Source of the DNA: Novosphingobium terrae
Lineage (GTDB): Bacteria; Pseudomonadota; Alphaproteobacteria; Sphingomonadales; Sphingomonadaceae
Length of the DNA: 64,000 nucleotides
Assembly (NCBI RefSeq): GCF_017163935.1
Contig: NZ_JABVZR010000001.1
Location: forward strand, 186,001 to 250,000
Direction of reading: 5' to 3'
Both the position numbers and the translations under genes were made by a program. Shown here in pieces: positions 35,760 to 45,288 of this stretch. Position 1 is the stretch's first letter; each line of letters starts with the position of its first letter. The notes under the pieces are model-generated. The model made no database searches. It saw only the letters and a program-made list of their open reading frames with translations, and was not told where the DNA came from.

Positions 35760-38176
35760 GCCTGCCGACGGATCTGCCCGAAGCGCTGGTGGCATGGTTT
35801 GCCGGGCGTGGGTGGCAGGTGCGGCGCCATCAGCTTGAGATGTTGGCGGCGGCGCGCAGCGGGTCTCATGCATTGCTGATGGCCGACACGGGATCGGGCA
35901 AGACTTTGGCCGGTTTCCTGCCCACGCTGGCCGATGCCGTTGAAGGCCGGATCGGGGAGGGGCTACACACCATCTATGTGTCCCCGCTGAAGGCTTTGGC
36001 GCAGGATGTGCGGCGCGGGCTGATGATGCCGGTCGCGGATCTGGGGCTGGACCTGCGGATCGAAACCCGCAGCGGGGATACATCTTCAGAGCGCAAGGCG
36101 AAGCAGCGCAGCAATCCGCCCCATGTGCTGCTGACCACCCCGGAATCGCTGGCGCTGCTGATCTCCTATCCCGAAAGCGCTGCGCTGTTCTCCACCGTGA
36201 AGCGGGTCGTGGTCGATGAGATCCACGCCTTCGCCCAGGGCAAGCGCGGCGATCTCTTGGCGCTGACTCTGGCGCGGATACAGTCTCTGGCGCCGGAGAT
36301 GCGGCGTGTGGGGCTTTCCGCAACGCTGGCTGATCCTGAGGCCTATCGCGGCTGGCTGGCCCCCGGCGGCCTTCGCGAGGATGTGACGCTGGTGCTGGGC
36401 GATCCCGGCGCCCCGGCGCAGGTCGAGGTGATGCTCCCCGATGGTGCCCGCATCCCCTGGAGCGGCCATGCCGCCGCCTGGGCTGTGCCGCAGATCATGG
36501 CGGCGATCCGCGCTCATCGCACCACGCTGATCTTCACCAACACGCGCTTTCTGGCCGAATACATCTTCCAGCTGCTCTGGGATGTGAATGAGGAAAACCT
36601 GCCCATCGGCATCCACCACGGCTCGCTGGGGCGAGAGGCCCGCGCCAAGGTGGAGGAGGCCATGGCGCAGGGGCGTCTGCGCGGGCTGGTCTGTACCGCC
36701 AGCCTCGATCTGGGGGTGGATTGGGGCGATGTCGATCTGGTGATCCAGATGGGTGCGCCCAAGGGTTCTTCGCGGCTGTTGCAAAGGGTGGGCCGCGCCA
36801 ACCACCGGCTGGATGAGCCGAGCCGCGCCCTGCTCGTGCCGGGCAATCGTTTCGAATTTCTCGAAGCCATGGCCGCGCGCGATGCGGTGGCGGCAGGTGA
36901 GCGGGATGGTGAACCGTTCCGCGCCGGGGCTCTGGATGTGCTGGCGCAGCATGTGATGAACATCGCCTGCGCCGGACCTTTCGAGGCCGCCGCCCTGCTG
37001 ACCGAAATCCATCAGGCCGAACCCTATGGCTGGGTGGGCGAGGCCGAGTGGGAGCGGGTACTCCATTTCATCGGCCATGGCGGCTATGCGCTGACCGCCT
37101 ATGACCGCTTCCGCCGCATCGTGCCCGAGGGGCGGCCCGGCTGGTTTCGCCTGTCTCACCCCGATATGGCCGGGCGGCACCGGCTGAACGCCGGGATCAT
37201 CGTCGACGCCGAGATGATCGAGGTGCGTTTCCGCAACGGCAAGGCGCTGGGCCGGGTGGAGGAGGAGTTTGCCGCCCAGCTTGGCCCCGGCAGCACCTTC
37301 CGGTTCGCCGGCCTTGATCTTGAGGTGGAGGGGCTGGCCGATGGCGCTCTGGTGGTGCGTGCTTCGCGCAAGGCCGGGGCGATCCCCAGCTATATGGGCG
37401 CGCGCATCCCGATCAGCAGCCATCTGGCCGAGCGGGTGCAAGCGCTGCTGCATGAGCCCGCCCGTTGGCGCGAGTTTCCCGATGATGTCCGCCAATGGCT
37501 GGAGGTGCAGCAGCGCAAATCACGCCTGCCCGAGCCCGCCAGCCTGCTGGTGGAAAGCTTCCCCCATCGCGGGCGCTTCTACAGCGTGTTCTACACGTTT
37601 GACGGCTGGCCCGCGAACCAGTCGATCGGCATGCTGCTGACCCGCCGCATGACCACACAGGGGCTCTCCCCGCTGGGCTTTGTCGCGAATGATTATGCGC
37701 TGGCGGTGTGGGGGCTGAAACCCATCACCGATCCGGCAGCGCTGCTCTCGCCGGAAATCCTCACCGATGAGTTTGTGGCATGGGTGCAGGATTCCTATCT
37801 GCTGCGCCGCGCCTTTCGCGAGGTGGCGGTGATCGCCGGGCTGATCGAGCGCCAGATCCCCGGGACCCGCAAGAGCGGACGGCAGGTCAGCTTCTCGACC
37901 GATCTCATCTATGATGTGCTGCGCCGCTATGAGCCCGACCATCTGCTGCTCGATGCCGCCTGGGCCGATGCCCGCGCGCGGATGACCGATGTGGCCCGCG
38001 TCGCCGATACGCTGGTGCGGGCGCAGCAGGGGCTGGTGCATAAGGTGCTGGAACAGGTCTCGCCGCTGGCGGTGCCGGTGCTCTGTATGATCGGGCGGGA
38101 GAGCTTGCCCGCCGGGGCCGCCGACGATGCCCTGCTGCTGGAGGCCGAGGAACTGGCCGCTGTGGCCATGACCTGA
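35756..38176 (+). CDS. Ligase-associated DNA damage response DEXH-box helicase (Lhr-like)
   Basis: The 806-residue superfamily 2 helicase has Walker A LMADTGSGKTLAGFLP, motif Ia YVSPLKALAQDV, DEIH in VVVDEIHAFAQGKRG, motif III VGLSATLAD, motif V CTASLDLGVDWGDVDLVIQ and motif VI LLQRVGRANHR. A long Lhr-type C-terminal region follows. In many bacteria this family is linked to an ATP-dependent DNA ligase and a metallo-exonuclease in DNA repair. Neither partner gene is next to it here. The start is GTG 35756 in a GTGA overlap with pgmG; the frame is open further upstream inside pgmG. Confidence 0.92.
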   Translation: MSLPTDLPEALVAWFAGRGWQVRRHQLEMLAAARSGSHALLMADTGSGKTLAGFLPTLADAVEGRIGEGLHTIYVSPLKALAQDVRRGLMMPVADLGLDLRIETRSGDTSSERKAKQRSNPPHVLLTTPESLALLISYPESAALFSTVKRVVVDEIHAFAQGKRGDLLALTLARIQSLAPEMRRVGLSATLADPEAYRGWLAPGGLREDVTLVLGDPGAPAQVEVMLPDGARIPWSGHAAAWAVPQIMAAIRAHRTTLIFTNTRFLAEYIFQLLWDVNEENLPIGIHHGSLGREARAKVEEAMAQGRLRGLVCTASLDLGVDWGDVDLVIQMGAPKGSSRLLQRVGRANHRLDEPSRALLVPGNRFEFLEAMAARDAVAAGERDGEPFRAGALDVLAQHVMNIACAGPFEAAALLTEIHQAEPYGWVGEAEWERVLHFIGHGGYALTAYDRFRRIVPEGRPGWFRLSHPDMAGRHRLNAGIIVDAEMIEVRFRNGKALGRVEEEFAAQLGPGSTFRFAGLDLEVEGLADGALVVRASRKAGAIPSYMGARIPISSHLAERVQALLHEPARWREFPDDVRQWLEVQQRKSRLPEPASLLVESFPHRGRFYSVFYTFDGWPANQSIGMLLTRRMTTQGLSPLGFVANDYALAVWGLKPITDPAALLSPEILTDEFVAWVQDSYLLRRAFREVAVIAGLIERQIPGTRKSGRQVSFSTDLIYDVLRRYEPDHLLLDAAWADARARMTDVARVADTLVRAQQGLVHKVLEQVSPLAVPVLCMIGRESLPAGAADDALLLEAEELAAVAMT

Positions 38177-38210
38177 AAGCAGGGGGTAAAGGCCTCCCCT
38201 TTTCACCCAA

Positions 38211-38238
38211 AGAAAAAGGGGCGGATTTCTCCGCCCCT
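38211..38238 (-). terminator. Intrinsic terminator of the tonB-exbBDD operon
   Basis: A stem AGGGGCGGA / TCCGCCCCT (38217-38238) is followed, when read on the minus strand, by TTTTTCT. It lies 28 bp beyond the last exbD stop and also faces the convergent helicase gene. Confidence 0.75.
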
Positions 38239-38265
38239 CAATCCGTTCATCAAGTGCCTTAAGGC

Positions 38266-38724
38266 TTACTGAGCCTTGGGGGCACCCGGTGCCTTGCCGA
38301 ACGCAGCATAATGCTCGTTACCGACAAAGCCGAACTTGGTGACACCCGAAGCCTTGATGATGTTCAGCGTGTGTGCTGCCAGGTCGTAACCGGCCTGGGC
38401 ATCGGGCTGGTACTGCAGCTCGGGCTCAGGGTTCATCTGGGTCGAGGTCTGCAGGTTGGCCGCCAGAACGCTTTCATCGATCTGGGTGCCGTTCCACACG
38501 ATGTGATCATCGGCGGTCAGCACGACCTTGTTCTTCACAGGGTCGACCGGGGGCTTCACCGCGTTGGGCGGCGGAGGTCCGGGCAGATCGATGTTCACCG
38601 CATGGGTGGCCACCGGGATGGTAATGATGAACATGATAAGCAGCACGAGCATGACGTCGATCAACGGCGTCGTGTTCATTTCGCTCATCGGTTCGCCTTC
38701 GGCGCTTCCGGCTGACATAGCCAT
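38266..38724 (-). CDS. exbD: ExbD/TolR-family biopolymer transport protein (second copy)
   Basis: This 152-residue protein has a short cytosolic N-terminus (EPMSEMNTTPLIDVMLVLL) and one membrane helix containing the family Asp of PLIDVML that carries protons. A periplasmic domain follows. It completes the TonB-ExbB-ExbD motor that energises outer-membrane receptors with the proton gradient. It is the last gene of the minus-strand operon, 32 bp after the first exbD. Its periplasmic domain ends in a Pro/Ala/Lys tail. Confidence 0.93.
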   Translation of the reverse strand: MAMSAGSAEGEPMSEMNTTPLIDVMLVLLIMFIITIPVATHAVNIDLPGPPPPNAVKPPVDPVKNKVVLTADDHIVWNGTQIDESVLAANLQTSTQMNPEPELQYQPDAQAGYDLAAHTLNIIKASGVTKFGFVGNEHYAAFGKAPGAPKAQ

Positions 38725-38756
38725 AAGCTTTAACTCCTGATGAGGACGCCGAAGCG

Positions 38757-39290
<534 letters not shown>

Positions 39291-39423
39291 AAGATTTTAT
39301 CCTATCTTTGCATGCCCCCGAAGGGGAGGGGGGAGGAGCGGGAGGCCGCATGCTGCCAGCCGCCCCCGCCCGCCCGGACCGGAACCGGGATCAGATTATC
39401 CAGGCTCCGGCAGGCATACAGCC

Positions 39424-40191
39424 TTAGGCCTTGGGAGCGACGGGCTTGGCAGCGGCAGGAGCCGGAGCAGCCTTGGGGGCAGCAGCAGCGGCAGCAGCCG
39501 GCTTGATGGTGCCCTTCGAGTTGATGTAGGCCAGAATGTCGTTCGAGAAGCCCGACAGCAGCTCGGCGATGCGCTTGTTGCGGCTCATCAGGAAGTTGTA
39601 GGCCAGCACGGCGGGAACGGCCACGAGCAGACCGATGGCGGTCATGATCAGAGCTTCACCGACGGGACCGGCAACCTTGTCGATCGAGGCCGAACCGGCG
39701 ATGCCGATGGCGATCAGGGCGCGGTAGATGCCGACCACGGTACCGAACAGACCCACGAAAGGCGAGGTCGAACCCACGGTGGCGAGGAAGGGCAGGCCGC
39801 GAGCCAGATAGGCGTTGATGCCGGCTTCGGTGCGGGCCAGCGAACCGTGCAGCCAGTCATGGGCTTCCAGGGCGTCAACCAGCTTCGAGTGCTGCTCTTC
39901 AGCGGTCAGACCGGCTTCGACCAGATCGCGCACGGCGCTGTTCTTTTCCAGCTTGGCAACGCCGTCCTTCAGGGTGGGGGCCTTCCAGAAAGCGCCCAGA
40001 CCGTTGATCTGACGGAAAATCTTGGCCTGATCGTTCCACTTGGTGAACAGGATGAAGAACGAACCGAACGAGAAAATGGCCAGAATGGTCACGATGGTCC
40101 ACGACAGGGCGCCGCCCTGCTGCATGGCTTCCATGAAGCCGAACTTGTTCTGGGGGGCGGTGTCGCCAGCGGCCAGGATCTGAGTAAGCAT
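39424..40191 (-). CDS. exbB: ExbB/MotA/TolQ proton channel family protein
   Basis: The protein has 255 residues and three membrane segments: LSWTIVTILAIFSFGSFFIL, then LPFLATVGSTSPFVGLFGTVVG and EALIMTAIGLLVAVPAVLAY. These are the MotA/TolQ/ExbB pattern, with a cytoplasmic loop between the first and second. It forms the pentameric proton channel around ExbD. The C-terminus is a low-complexity Ala/Pro/Lys tail. It lies between tonB and the two exbD genes in one operon. Confidence 0.95.
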   Translation of the reverse strand: MLTQILAAGDTAPQNKFGFMEAMQQGGALSWTIVTILAIFSFGSFFILFTKWNDQAKIFRQINGLGAFWKAPTLKDGVAKLEKNSAVRDLVEAGLTAEEQHSKLVDALEAHDWLHGSLARTEAGINAYLARGLPFLATVGSTSPFVGLFGTVVGIYRALIAIGIAGSASIDKVAGPVGEALIMTAIGLLVAVPAVLAYNFLMSRNKRIAELLSGFSNDILAYINSKGTIKPAAAAAAAPKAAPAPAAAKPVAPKA

Positions 40192-40275
40192 GCGAGTAGT
40201 CCTCTCAAGCGAGAAATTGATTAGTGCAGACGGACAGGGCCAGGGAAAGGCTCCTGCCTTGTTGGGAAGAAGAAA

Positions 40276-40938
40276 TCAGTCCTTGGGGACGACCCACTTC
40301 ACGCGGCTGGCATAGCTGCCGTTCATGGGATGGCCGTCGGGATCTGCTGCCGGCTTGAAACGCGCACGGCGCGTCACATACTGGCAGGTCGCCTTGTCGA
40401 GCTGGTCATTGCCGCTCGAGCTGGTGACCTCGCAACCCGAGACCTTGCCGCTCGTGTCGATGGTGACACGGAAGCCGGTCACACCCTGAGCGCCCTCGCG
40501 CAGCGGACCCGAGGGATAATCCTCAGGCGTCACCCACGAACCGGGATCACCCTTGGGCTGAGCCTGCGTCGCCGGACCCTTGGGGGCAGGCGGTGCGGGC
40601 GGAGCCGGCGGTGCAGCGGTGATCACCGGCGGCGCAGGCGGAGCCGGCGGCGGCGGGGTCACCACGGTCTGGATCGGAGGCGGCGTCACGTTCACGTTCA
40701 CAGGCGGCGGCGGCGCCACGATGGGCGGCGGCGGCGTATCCTGCTTCGGAGGCGGCGGCGGCGGCTCCGGTTTCTTCTCTTCCTTGACGTCCACAGTGGT
40801 CACTTTCTTCACCACGGCCTTGATACCTTCGTAGGCAAGACCGGAGATCAGAGCATAGCCGATTGCGACGTGAATCAAGGCAACGATGACAAGCGCGGTA
40901 ATACGATTACCGCTCATCTGTTGATCAGCGTAGGCCAT
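40276..40938 (-). CDS. tonB: Energy transducer TonB
   Basis: This 220-residue protein has an N-terminal membrane helix (ITALVIVALIHVAIGYALIS). A long Pro-rich periplasmic spacer follows (repeated PPPPP, APPAPP). The C-terminal TonB domain contains YPSGPLREGAQGVTGFRVTI and ATCQYVTRRARFKPA. It links the ExbBD motor to TonB-dependent receptors. It is the first gene of the operon. Confidence 0.95.
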   Translation of the reverse strand: MAYADQQMSGNRITALVIVALIHVAIGYALISGLAYEGIKAVVKKVTTVDVKEEKKPEPPPPPPKQDTPPPPIVAPPPPVNVNVTPPPIQTVVTPPPPAPPAPPVITAAPPAPPAPPAPKGPATQAQPKGDPGSWVTPEDYPSGPLREGAQGVTGFRVTIDTSGKVSGCEVTSSSGNDQLDKATCQYVTRRARFKPAADPDGHPMNGSYASRVKWVVPKD

Positions 40939-41299
40939 TCAGACGCATCACTCCATCACAACCCCGGGAATATCCCGGCGCAGCCATGAACACACGCAGG
41001 GCTGAATGTCCCTGTGTGAACCCATGGCAAAAAACTGTTTTTCCACCCTGCCGGAAGTTTCCGGAAATGCTATGCCGGCCTTGCGACAAGGCAGACACGA
41101 CATATATCGGGCCTTATTATCGGTTGGCCCCTGATTACCGGTGCTTTAACCGGCCCTGTCGGCTCGTGCAACGCCTTAATCGGCTGGGGCATGGGCTTAA
41201 GAGAAAATTCATATAGGATCGGCTCTTGCTGGCCGCTTGCCCACTGGGCTAGGCTGGGGGCAAGGCGCTAATTTCCTGATATAGCAGGAGTTGTTTTGC
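40939..41299. other. Gap between tonB and the exported hypothetical gene
   Basis: This 361-bp stretch separates two divergent genes, so it must hold both promoters. I see no convincing -10/-35 pair and no clear Fur box. A 7-bp inverted repeat, CTTGCCC / GGGCAAG, lies near 41240-41265, upstream of the plus-strand gene. A 76-codon open frame at 40986-41216 has no recognisable protein character and I do not call it. Confidence 0.4.
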
Positions 41300-42148
41300 A
41301 TGAGCATATCGCGGTGGACCGGGCTGACCGCCTTAACGGTTGTTTTGGCGCTGATTCAACCGCATGGGGCAAATGCCGTAGCCGTGCCGCCTCCTGCACC
41401 GCCCGCCCTGCACTACGCCGATCTGGTGGATCTGGCCGATTCGGCCCCTCTGGTGCTGCGTGCCGAGATTCGCGATGCGGTTCTTTTGAAGCCGGAGCGG
41501 GCCCCCGATGTGCGCCAAGGATGGGGCCGCATCTATGTGGAGGCCACCGCCACCCAGGCCCTGCGCGGCATGGTTCCCCCCGGCATGGTCATACGTTATT
41601 TGGCGGATGTGCCGCTGGGCCCCAAGGGCAAGCTGCCGCCCTACAAGAAGCTCTCGGTGCTGCTCTTCGCTCGGGGCAAGGCCGGCTCGGATGAGCTGCA
41701 GCTGGTCGCGCCCGATGCCCAGCTGGTCTGGGGTCAGGACCTTGACACACGCGTGCGCTCGCTGCTGGGCGAGCTGGGCGCCAGCGACGCCCCGCCGCGC
41801 ATCACCGGCGTGACCCAGGCGCTTTATGAGCCCGGCAATCTGGTGGGTGAGGGGGAAACGCAGCTCTTCCTCTCCACCGCCAACAGCCAGCCCGCCACGA
41901 TCACCGTGCTGCACAAGCCCGGCCAGCCCACCAACTGGAGCGTCTCTTTCTCCGAGGTGGTCGATGCCCGCGGTCGCCCGCCCGCGCCCGATACGCTGCC
42001 CTGGTTCCGTCTGGCCTGCGGTCTGCCGCGCGCTCTGCCGGGCGGGGTGAATGTGTCGGACAACAATGATGATCGCGTGCAGGCGGCTCTGGATTACGAG
42101 AGCGTGCTGCATGATCTGGGGCCCTGTGAGCGGGCTCGGGCGCATTAA
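41300..42148 (+). CDS. Exported hypothetical protein
   Basis: This 282-residue protein has a clear signal peptide (ISRWTGLTALTVVLALIQPHGANA). The secreted domain contains YADLVDLADSAPLVLRAEIR and GRIYVEATATQALRGMVPPG, a beta-rich pattern repeated across sphingomonad proteins whose function is not known to me. Two Cys near the C-terminus may pair. The start is ATG 41300, 9 bp after CAGGAG; the frame is also open from a TTG at 41291. It stands alone between the tonB operon and hom. Repeat copy G follows its stop. Confidence 0.7.
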   Translation: MSISRWTGLTALTVVLALIQPHGANAVAVPPPAPPALHYADLVDLADSAPLVLRAEIRDAVLLKPERAPDVRQGWGRIYVEATATQALRGMVPPGMVIRYLADVPLGPKGKLPPYKKLSVLLFARGKAGSDELQLVAPDAQLVWGQDLDTRVRSLLGELGASDAPPRITGVTQALYEPGNLVGEGETQLFLSTANSQPATITVLHKPGQPTNWSVSFSEVVDARGRPPAPDTLPWFRLACGLPRALPGGVNVSDNNDDRVQAALDYESVLHDLGPCERARAH

Positions 42149-42169
42149 GAGGATTAACAATCAGGGTAA

Positions 42170-42442
42170 ATGCGAGGGTGTTACACCCTCGCGCTCCCTT
42201 TAGTGTCTGCGTGGCGCTTCGGGTTCGGCAATGGGGCAACATTGCTGCGTCGCAGGCTTGAAAACCCGGCGCAGCTCTAATCCTATAGGAACCTGCCTGC
42301 GGCGCTCATGGGTTGTGCTTGTGGAGAGGCTGGGCACATTGGTCGGGTGTTGCTGCCTGTCCGTCGGGAGGCGGAATGGGAGCGCGAGGGGCGGGAGCAT
42401 TTCTCCTGAGAAATGTGACCAGCAAAGACGCTCCTCTCGCAA
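42170..42442 (+). repeat. Structured intergenic repeat, copy G (273 bp, enlarged right hairpin)
   Basis: The left hairpin GCGAGGGTG-TTA-CACCCTCGC is intact. The central arms are GTCGCAGGC and GCCTGCGGCGC. The right terminal hairpin has gained about 40 bp in its loop, including its own small palindrome CATTTCTC/GAGAAATG, while GCGAGGGG and CCTCTCGC still bracket it. It lies 21 bp after the hypothetical gene and upstream of hom. The rest of this 389-bp gap shows nothing definite. Confidence 0.8.
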
Positions 42443-42537
42443 CTTAACTTCTTTTCTACCCCCTTCTCAAGAAACAACAGCATTGCGAACCCGGCCTCAC
42501 ACGATTAGGGCCAGCCCCTTAAACCAAAGGGGATTCC

Positions 42538-43896
42538 ATGTCCGACCTGCCTGATGTTGCCGTTGCTTCCACTCGTCGTCTGCCGCTGCGCATTGCGCTG
42601 GCCGGTCTTGGCACGGTGGGCGCGGGCGTCATTCGTCTGGTGGAGACCAATGCCGATCTGATTGCGCGGCGGGCGGGCAGGCCGGTGATTATCACCGCCA
42701 TCAGCGCGCGGGATCGCGGCAAGGATCGCGGTGTCGATCTTTCGGGCTTTGCCTGGGAAGACGATATGACCGCCATGGCCGCCCGCGAGGATGTCGATGT
42801 GGTGGTCGAGCTGGTGGGCGGTTCGGATGGCCCGGCGCTGACCCTGGCGCGCAATGCGATCCAGCATGGCAAGGCGCTGGTCACCGCCAACAAGGCGATG
42901 ATCGCGCATCACGGCATGGAGCTGGCCCGCACCGCCGAGGCCAAGGGCGTGGCCCTGCGTTTCGAGGCGGCGGTGGCGGGCGGCATCCCGGTCATCAAGG
43001 GCCTGCGTGAGGGCGCGGCGGCCAACAAGGTCGAGCGGATCTATGGCATCCTCAACGGCACCTGCAATTACATCCTCTCGACCATGGAGGACACGGGCCG
43101 CAGCTTCGCCGATGTGCTGAGCGAGGCTCAGGCCAAGGGCTATGCCGAGGCCGATCCGACCTTCGACATCGAGGGCACGGATGCGGCGCACAAGCTCTCG
43201 ATCCTCTCGGCGATCGCTTTCGGGTCGCAGATCGATTTCGCCTCGGTGGACACCAGCGGGATCAGCCGTATCTCGGCGGCGGATATCGCCGAGGCCGAGG
43301 CGCTGGGTTACATCATCCGCCTGATCGGCATGGCCGAGAGCGACACCGGACCCGATGGCAAGGCGCGGCTGTTCCAGCGCGTGCAGCCCCATCTGGTGCC
43401 GCGTGACAATCTGCTGGCCCATGTCGATGGCGCCACCAACGCCGTGGTGGTCGAGGGCAATTTCTCGGGCCGCCTGCTGTTCCAGGGGGCTGGCGCGGGG
43501 GATGGCCCGACCGCCAGCGCGGTGGTGGCTGACATCATCGATATCGCGCGCGGCATGGACACCGGCTTTGAGGCCGACATGAGCTTCTCGATCTCGGTGG
43601 CCGAGCTTGAGGCGATGGCCCCTGCGCCTTCAGGCCACCGCGTGGGCCGCAGCTATATCCGCTTCATCGTCGCCGACCGCCCCGGCGTGCTGGCCGAGAT
43701 CGCCGCCGCCATGCGCGATGCGGGCGTCTCCATCGAGAGCCTGATCCAGAAGGGTCATGCTGGCGAAGATGGCGTGCTGGTCGCCATGGTCACCCATGAG
43801 GGGCCGGAAGCGGCGGTGAGCAAGGCGCTGGCCCTGCTCGATGGTTCGACCAGCCTGACCCAGCCGCCCCTGGTGCTGCATATTCTGAACGACTGA
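42538..43896 (+). CDS. hom: Homoserine dehydrogenase
   Basis: The 452-residue protein has the NAD-binding site IALAGLGTVGAGVIRLVE. KALVTANKAMIAHHG follows, and the catalytic core is GGIPVIKGLREGAAANKVERIYGILNGTCNYIL. A C-terminal ACT domain (YIRFIVADRPGVLAEIAAAM) probably senses threonine. It reduces aspartate semialdehyde to homoserine for Met, Thr and Ile. It is monocistronic, with a good terminator downstream. Confidence 0.97.
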   Translation: MSDLPDVAVASTRRLPLRIALAGLGTVGAGVIRLVETNADLIARRAGRPVIITAISARDRGKDRGVDLSGFAWEDDMTAMAAREDVDVVVELVGGSDGPALTLARNAIQHGKALVTANKAMIAHHGMELARTAEAKGVALRFEAAVAGGIPVIKGLREGAAANKVERIYGILNGTCNYILSTMEDTGRSFADVLSEAQAKGYAEADPTFDIEGTDAAHKLSILSAIAFGSQIDFASVDTSGISRISAADIAEAEALGYIIRLIGMAESDTGPDGKARLFQRVQPHLVPRDNLLAHVDGATNAVVVEGNFSGRLLFQGAGAGDGPTASAVVADIIDIARGMDTGFEADMSFSISVAELEAMAPAPSGHRVGRSYIRFIVADRPGVLAEIAAAMRDAGVSIESLIQKGHAGEDGVLVAMVTHEGPEAAVSKALALLDGSTSLTQPPLVLHILND

Positions 43897-43920
43897 TCGG
43901 CGCCGATCGGCCCGTCAAAG

Positions 43921-43955
43921 GGGCGGCTGAGGGATGTCCTCAGTCGCCCTTTTTC
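43921..43955 (+). terminator. Intrinsic terminator of hom
   Basis: A 12-bp stem GGGCGGCTGAGG / CCTCAGTCGCCC with one G-U pair and a 5-nt loop is followed by TTTTTC. Confidence 0.85.
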
Positions 43956-44115
43956 GTCTCCGGTTTCGCCATGCGGCATTGGCTCGACAAGTGGGGCTTT
44001 GGTGGCTAAGCGGAGCGCCGCATAGGTATTCAAAGCAGTTTTGGGCGCGGTTTCTGCCCATTCTGTCAAGAAAATGGCCCTACAAGGGCATCAATCGCAA
44101 AGGATTCTGCAAGAC

Positions 44116-45096
44116 ATGACCTCGACTCCGGCCAGCAAGGTTCTCGACCGCGTTCTTGTGCTCGAAATGGTGCGGGTGACCGAGGCGGCGGCGATCTCCG
44201 CCGCCAAGCTGATCGGCCGGGGTGATGAAAAGGCCGCCGATGCCGCCGCCGTGGAGGCGATGCGCGCCGCGCTCAACGAACTCTATATGGACGGCACCGT
44301 GGTGATCGGTGAGGGCGAGCGCGACGAGGCGCCGATGCTCTTCATCGGCGAGAAGGTCGGCGCGGCTCAGGGTGAGGGCCCCAAGATCGACATCGCGCTC
44401 GATCCGCTGGAGGGCACCACCATCACCGCCAAGGCCGGCCCCAACGCTCTGGCCGTGCTGGCCTGCGCCGAGGAGGGCAATCTGCTCAACGCGCCGGACG
44501 TCTATATGGACAAGCTGGCGGTCGGCCCCAACTACCCCAAGGGCATCATCAGCCTCGACAAGACCCCCACCGAGAATGTGCAGGCGGTGGCCGCGGCCAA
44601 GGGCGTGAAGCCTGAAGAGATCATCGTCTGCGTGCTGGACCGTCCGCGCCATGCCGCGCTGATCGAGGAGCTGCGCGCCCTGGGCTGCGGCATCCAGCTG
44701 ATCCCCGATGGCGATGTGGCCGGCGTGATCGCCACCACCGATGAGGACACCGGCATCGACATCTATATGGGCAGCGGCGGCGCGCCTGAAGGCGTGCTGG
44801 CGGCGGCGGCTTTGCGCTGCGTCGGCGGGCAGTTCAACGGCCGCCTGCTGTTCCGCAACGATGACGAGCGCGCCCGTGCCCGCAAATGGGGCATCGAGGA
44901 CCTCAACAAGATCTATCAGCTGGAAGAGCTGGCCAAGGGCGACTGCATCTTCGCCGCCACCGGCGTCACCGATGGCTCGCTGCTGTCGGGCGTGAAGCAC
45001 CGTCGCGGCGGGATCATGACCACCGAGAGCGTGGTGATGCGCGCCAGCAGCGGCACCGTGCGCTGGGTGAAGGGCGAGCATCGCAAGCACGACTGA
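44116..45096 (+). CDS. glpX: Fructose-1,6-bisphosphatase class II
   Basis: The 326-residue GlpX-type enzyme begins SKVLDRVLVLEMVRVTEAAA. The metal site is DGTVVIGEGERDEAPML with IDIALDPLEGTTITAK, and IDIYMGSGGAPEGVLAAAAL follows. It hydrolyses fructose 1,6-bisphosphate in gluconeogenesis; some homologues also act on sedoheptulose bisphosphate. I took the ATG at 44116 because MTSTPASKVLDR is the family start; the frame is open from 44041. It lies just downstream of hom, but a terminator separates them. Confidence 0.95.
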   Translation: MTSTPASKVLDRVLVLEMVRVTEAAAISAAKLIGRGDEKAADAAAVEAMRAALNELYMDGTVVIGEGERDEAPMLFIGEKVGAAQGEGPKIDIALDPLEGTTITAKAGPNALAVLACAEEGNLLNAPDVYMDKLAVGPNYPKGIISLDKTPTENVQAVAAAKGVKPEEIIVCVLDRPRHAALIEELRALGCGIQLIPDGDVAGVIATTDEDTGIDIYMGSGGAPEGVLAAAALRCVGGQFNGRLLFRNDDERARARKWGIEDLNKIYQLEELAKGDCIFAATGVTDGSLLSGVKHRRGGIMTTESVVMRASSGTVRWVKGEHRKHD

Positions 45097-45288
45097 GCAT
45101 GCGGGCAGGGCGCGCCCGGCGTGTCCTGTCTGCCACCCCTGTGGTGGAAGTGGCCCGGATCGGCGCTTTTGCTCAAGCCGGATGTTGCATTCGTATGACC
45201 TTCGGCTAAGGGGGCGCCGAAAGCATCCCCCACGCGGGTTCCTGGGGTAGGGACCCGCGCGAGTTCTGGACACAAAGGGTTCCGCGCG

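Noticed and set aside
40986..41216. 76-codon plus-strand open frame between tonB and the hypothetical gene
   Set aside because: It has no ribosome-binding site and unusual Cys/Arg-rich composition, and it lies in a region that must hold divergent promoters.
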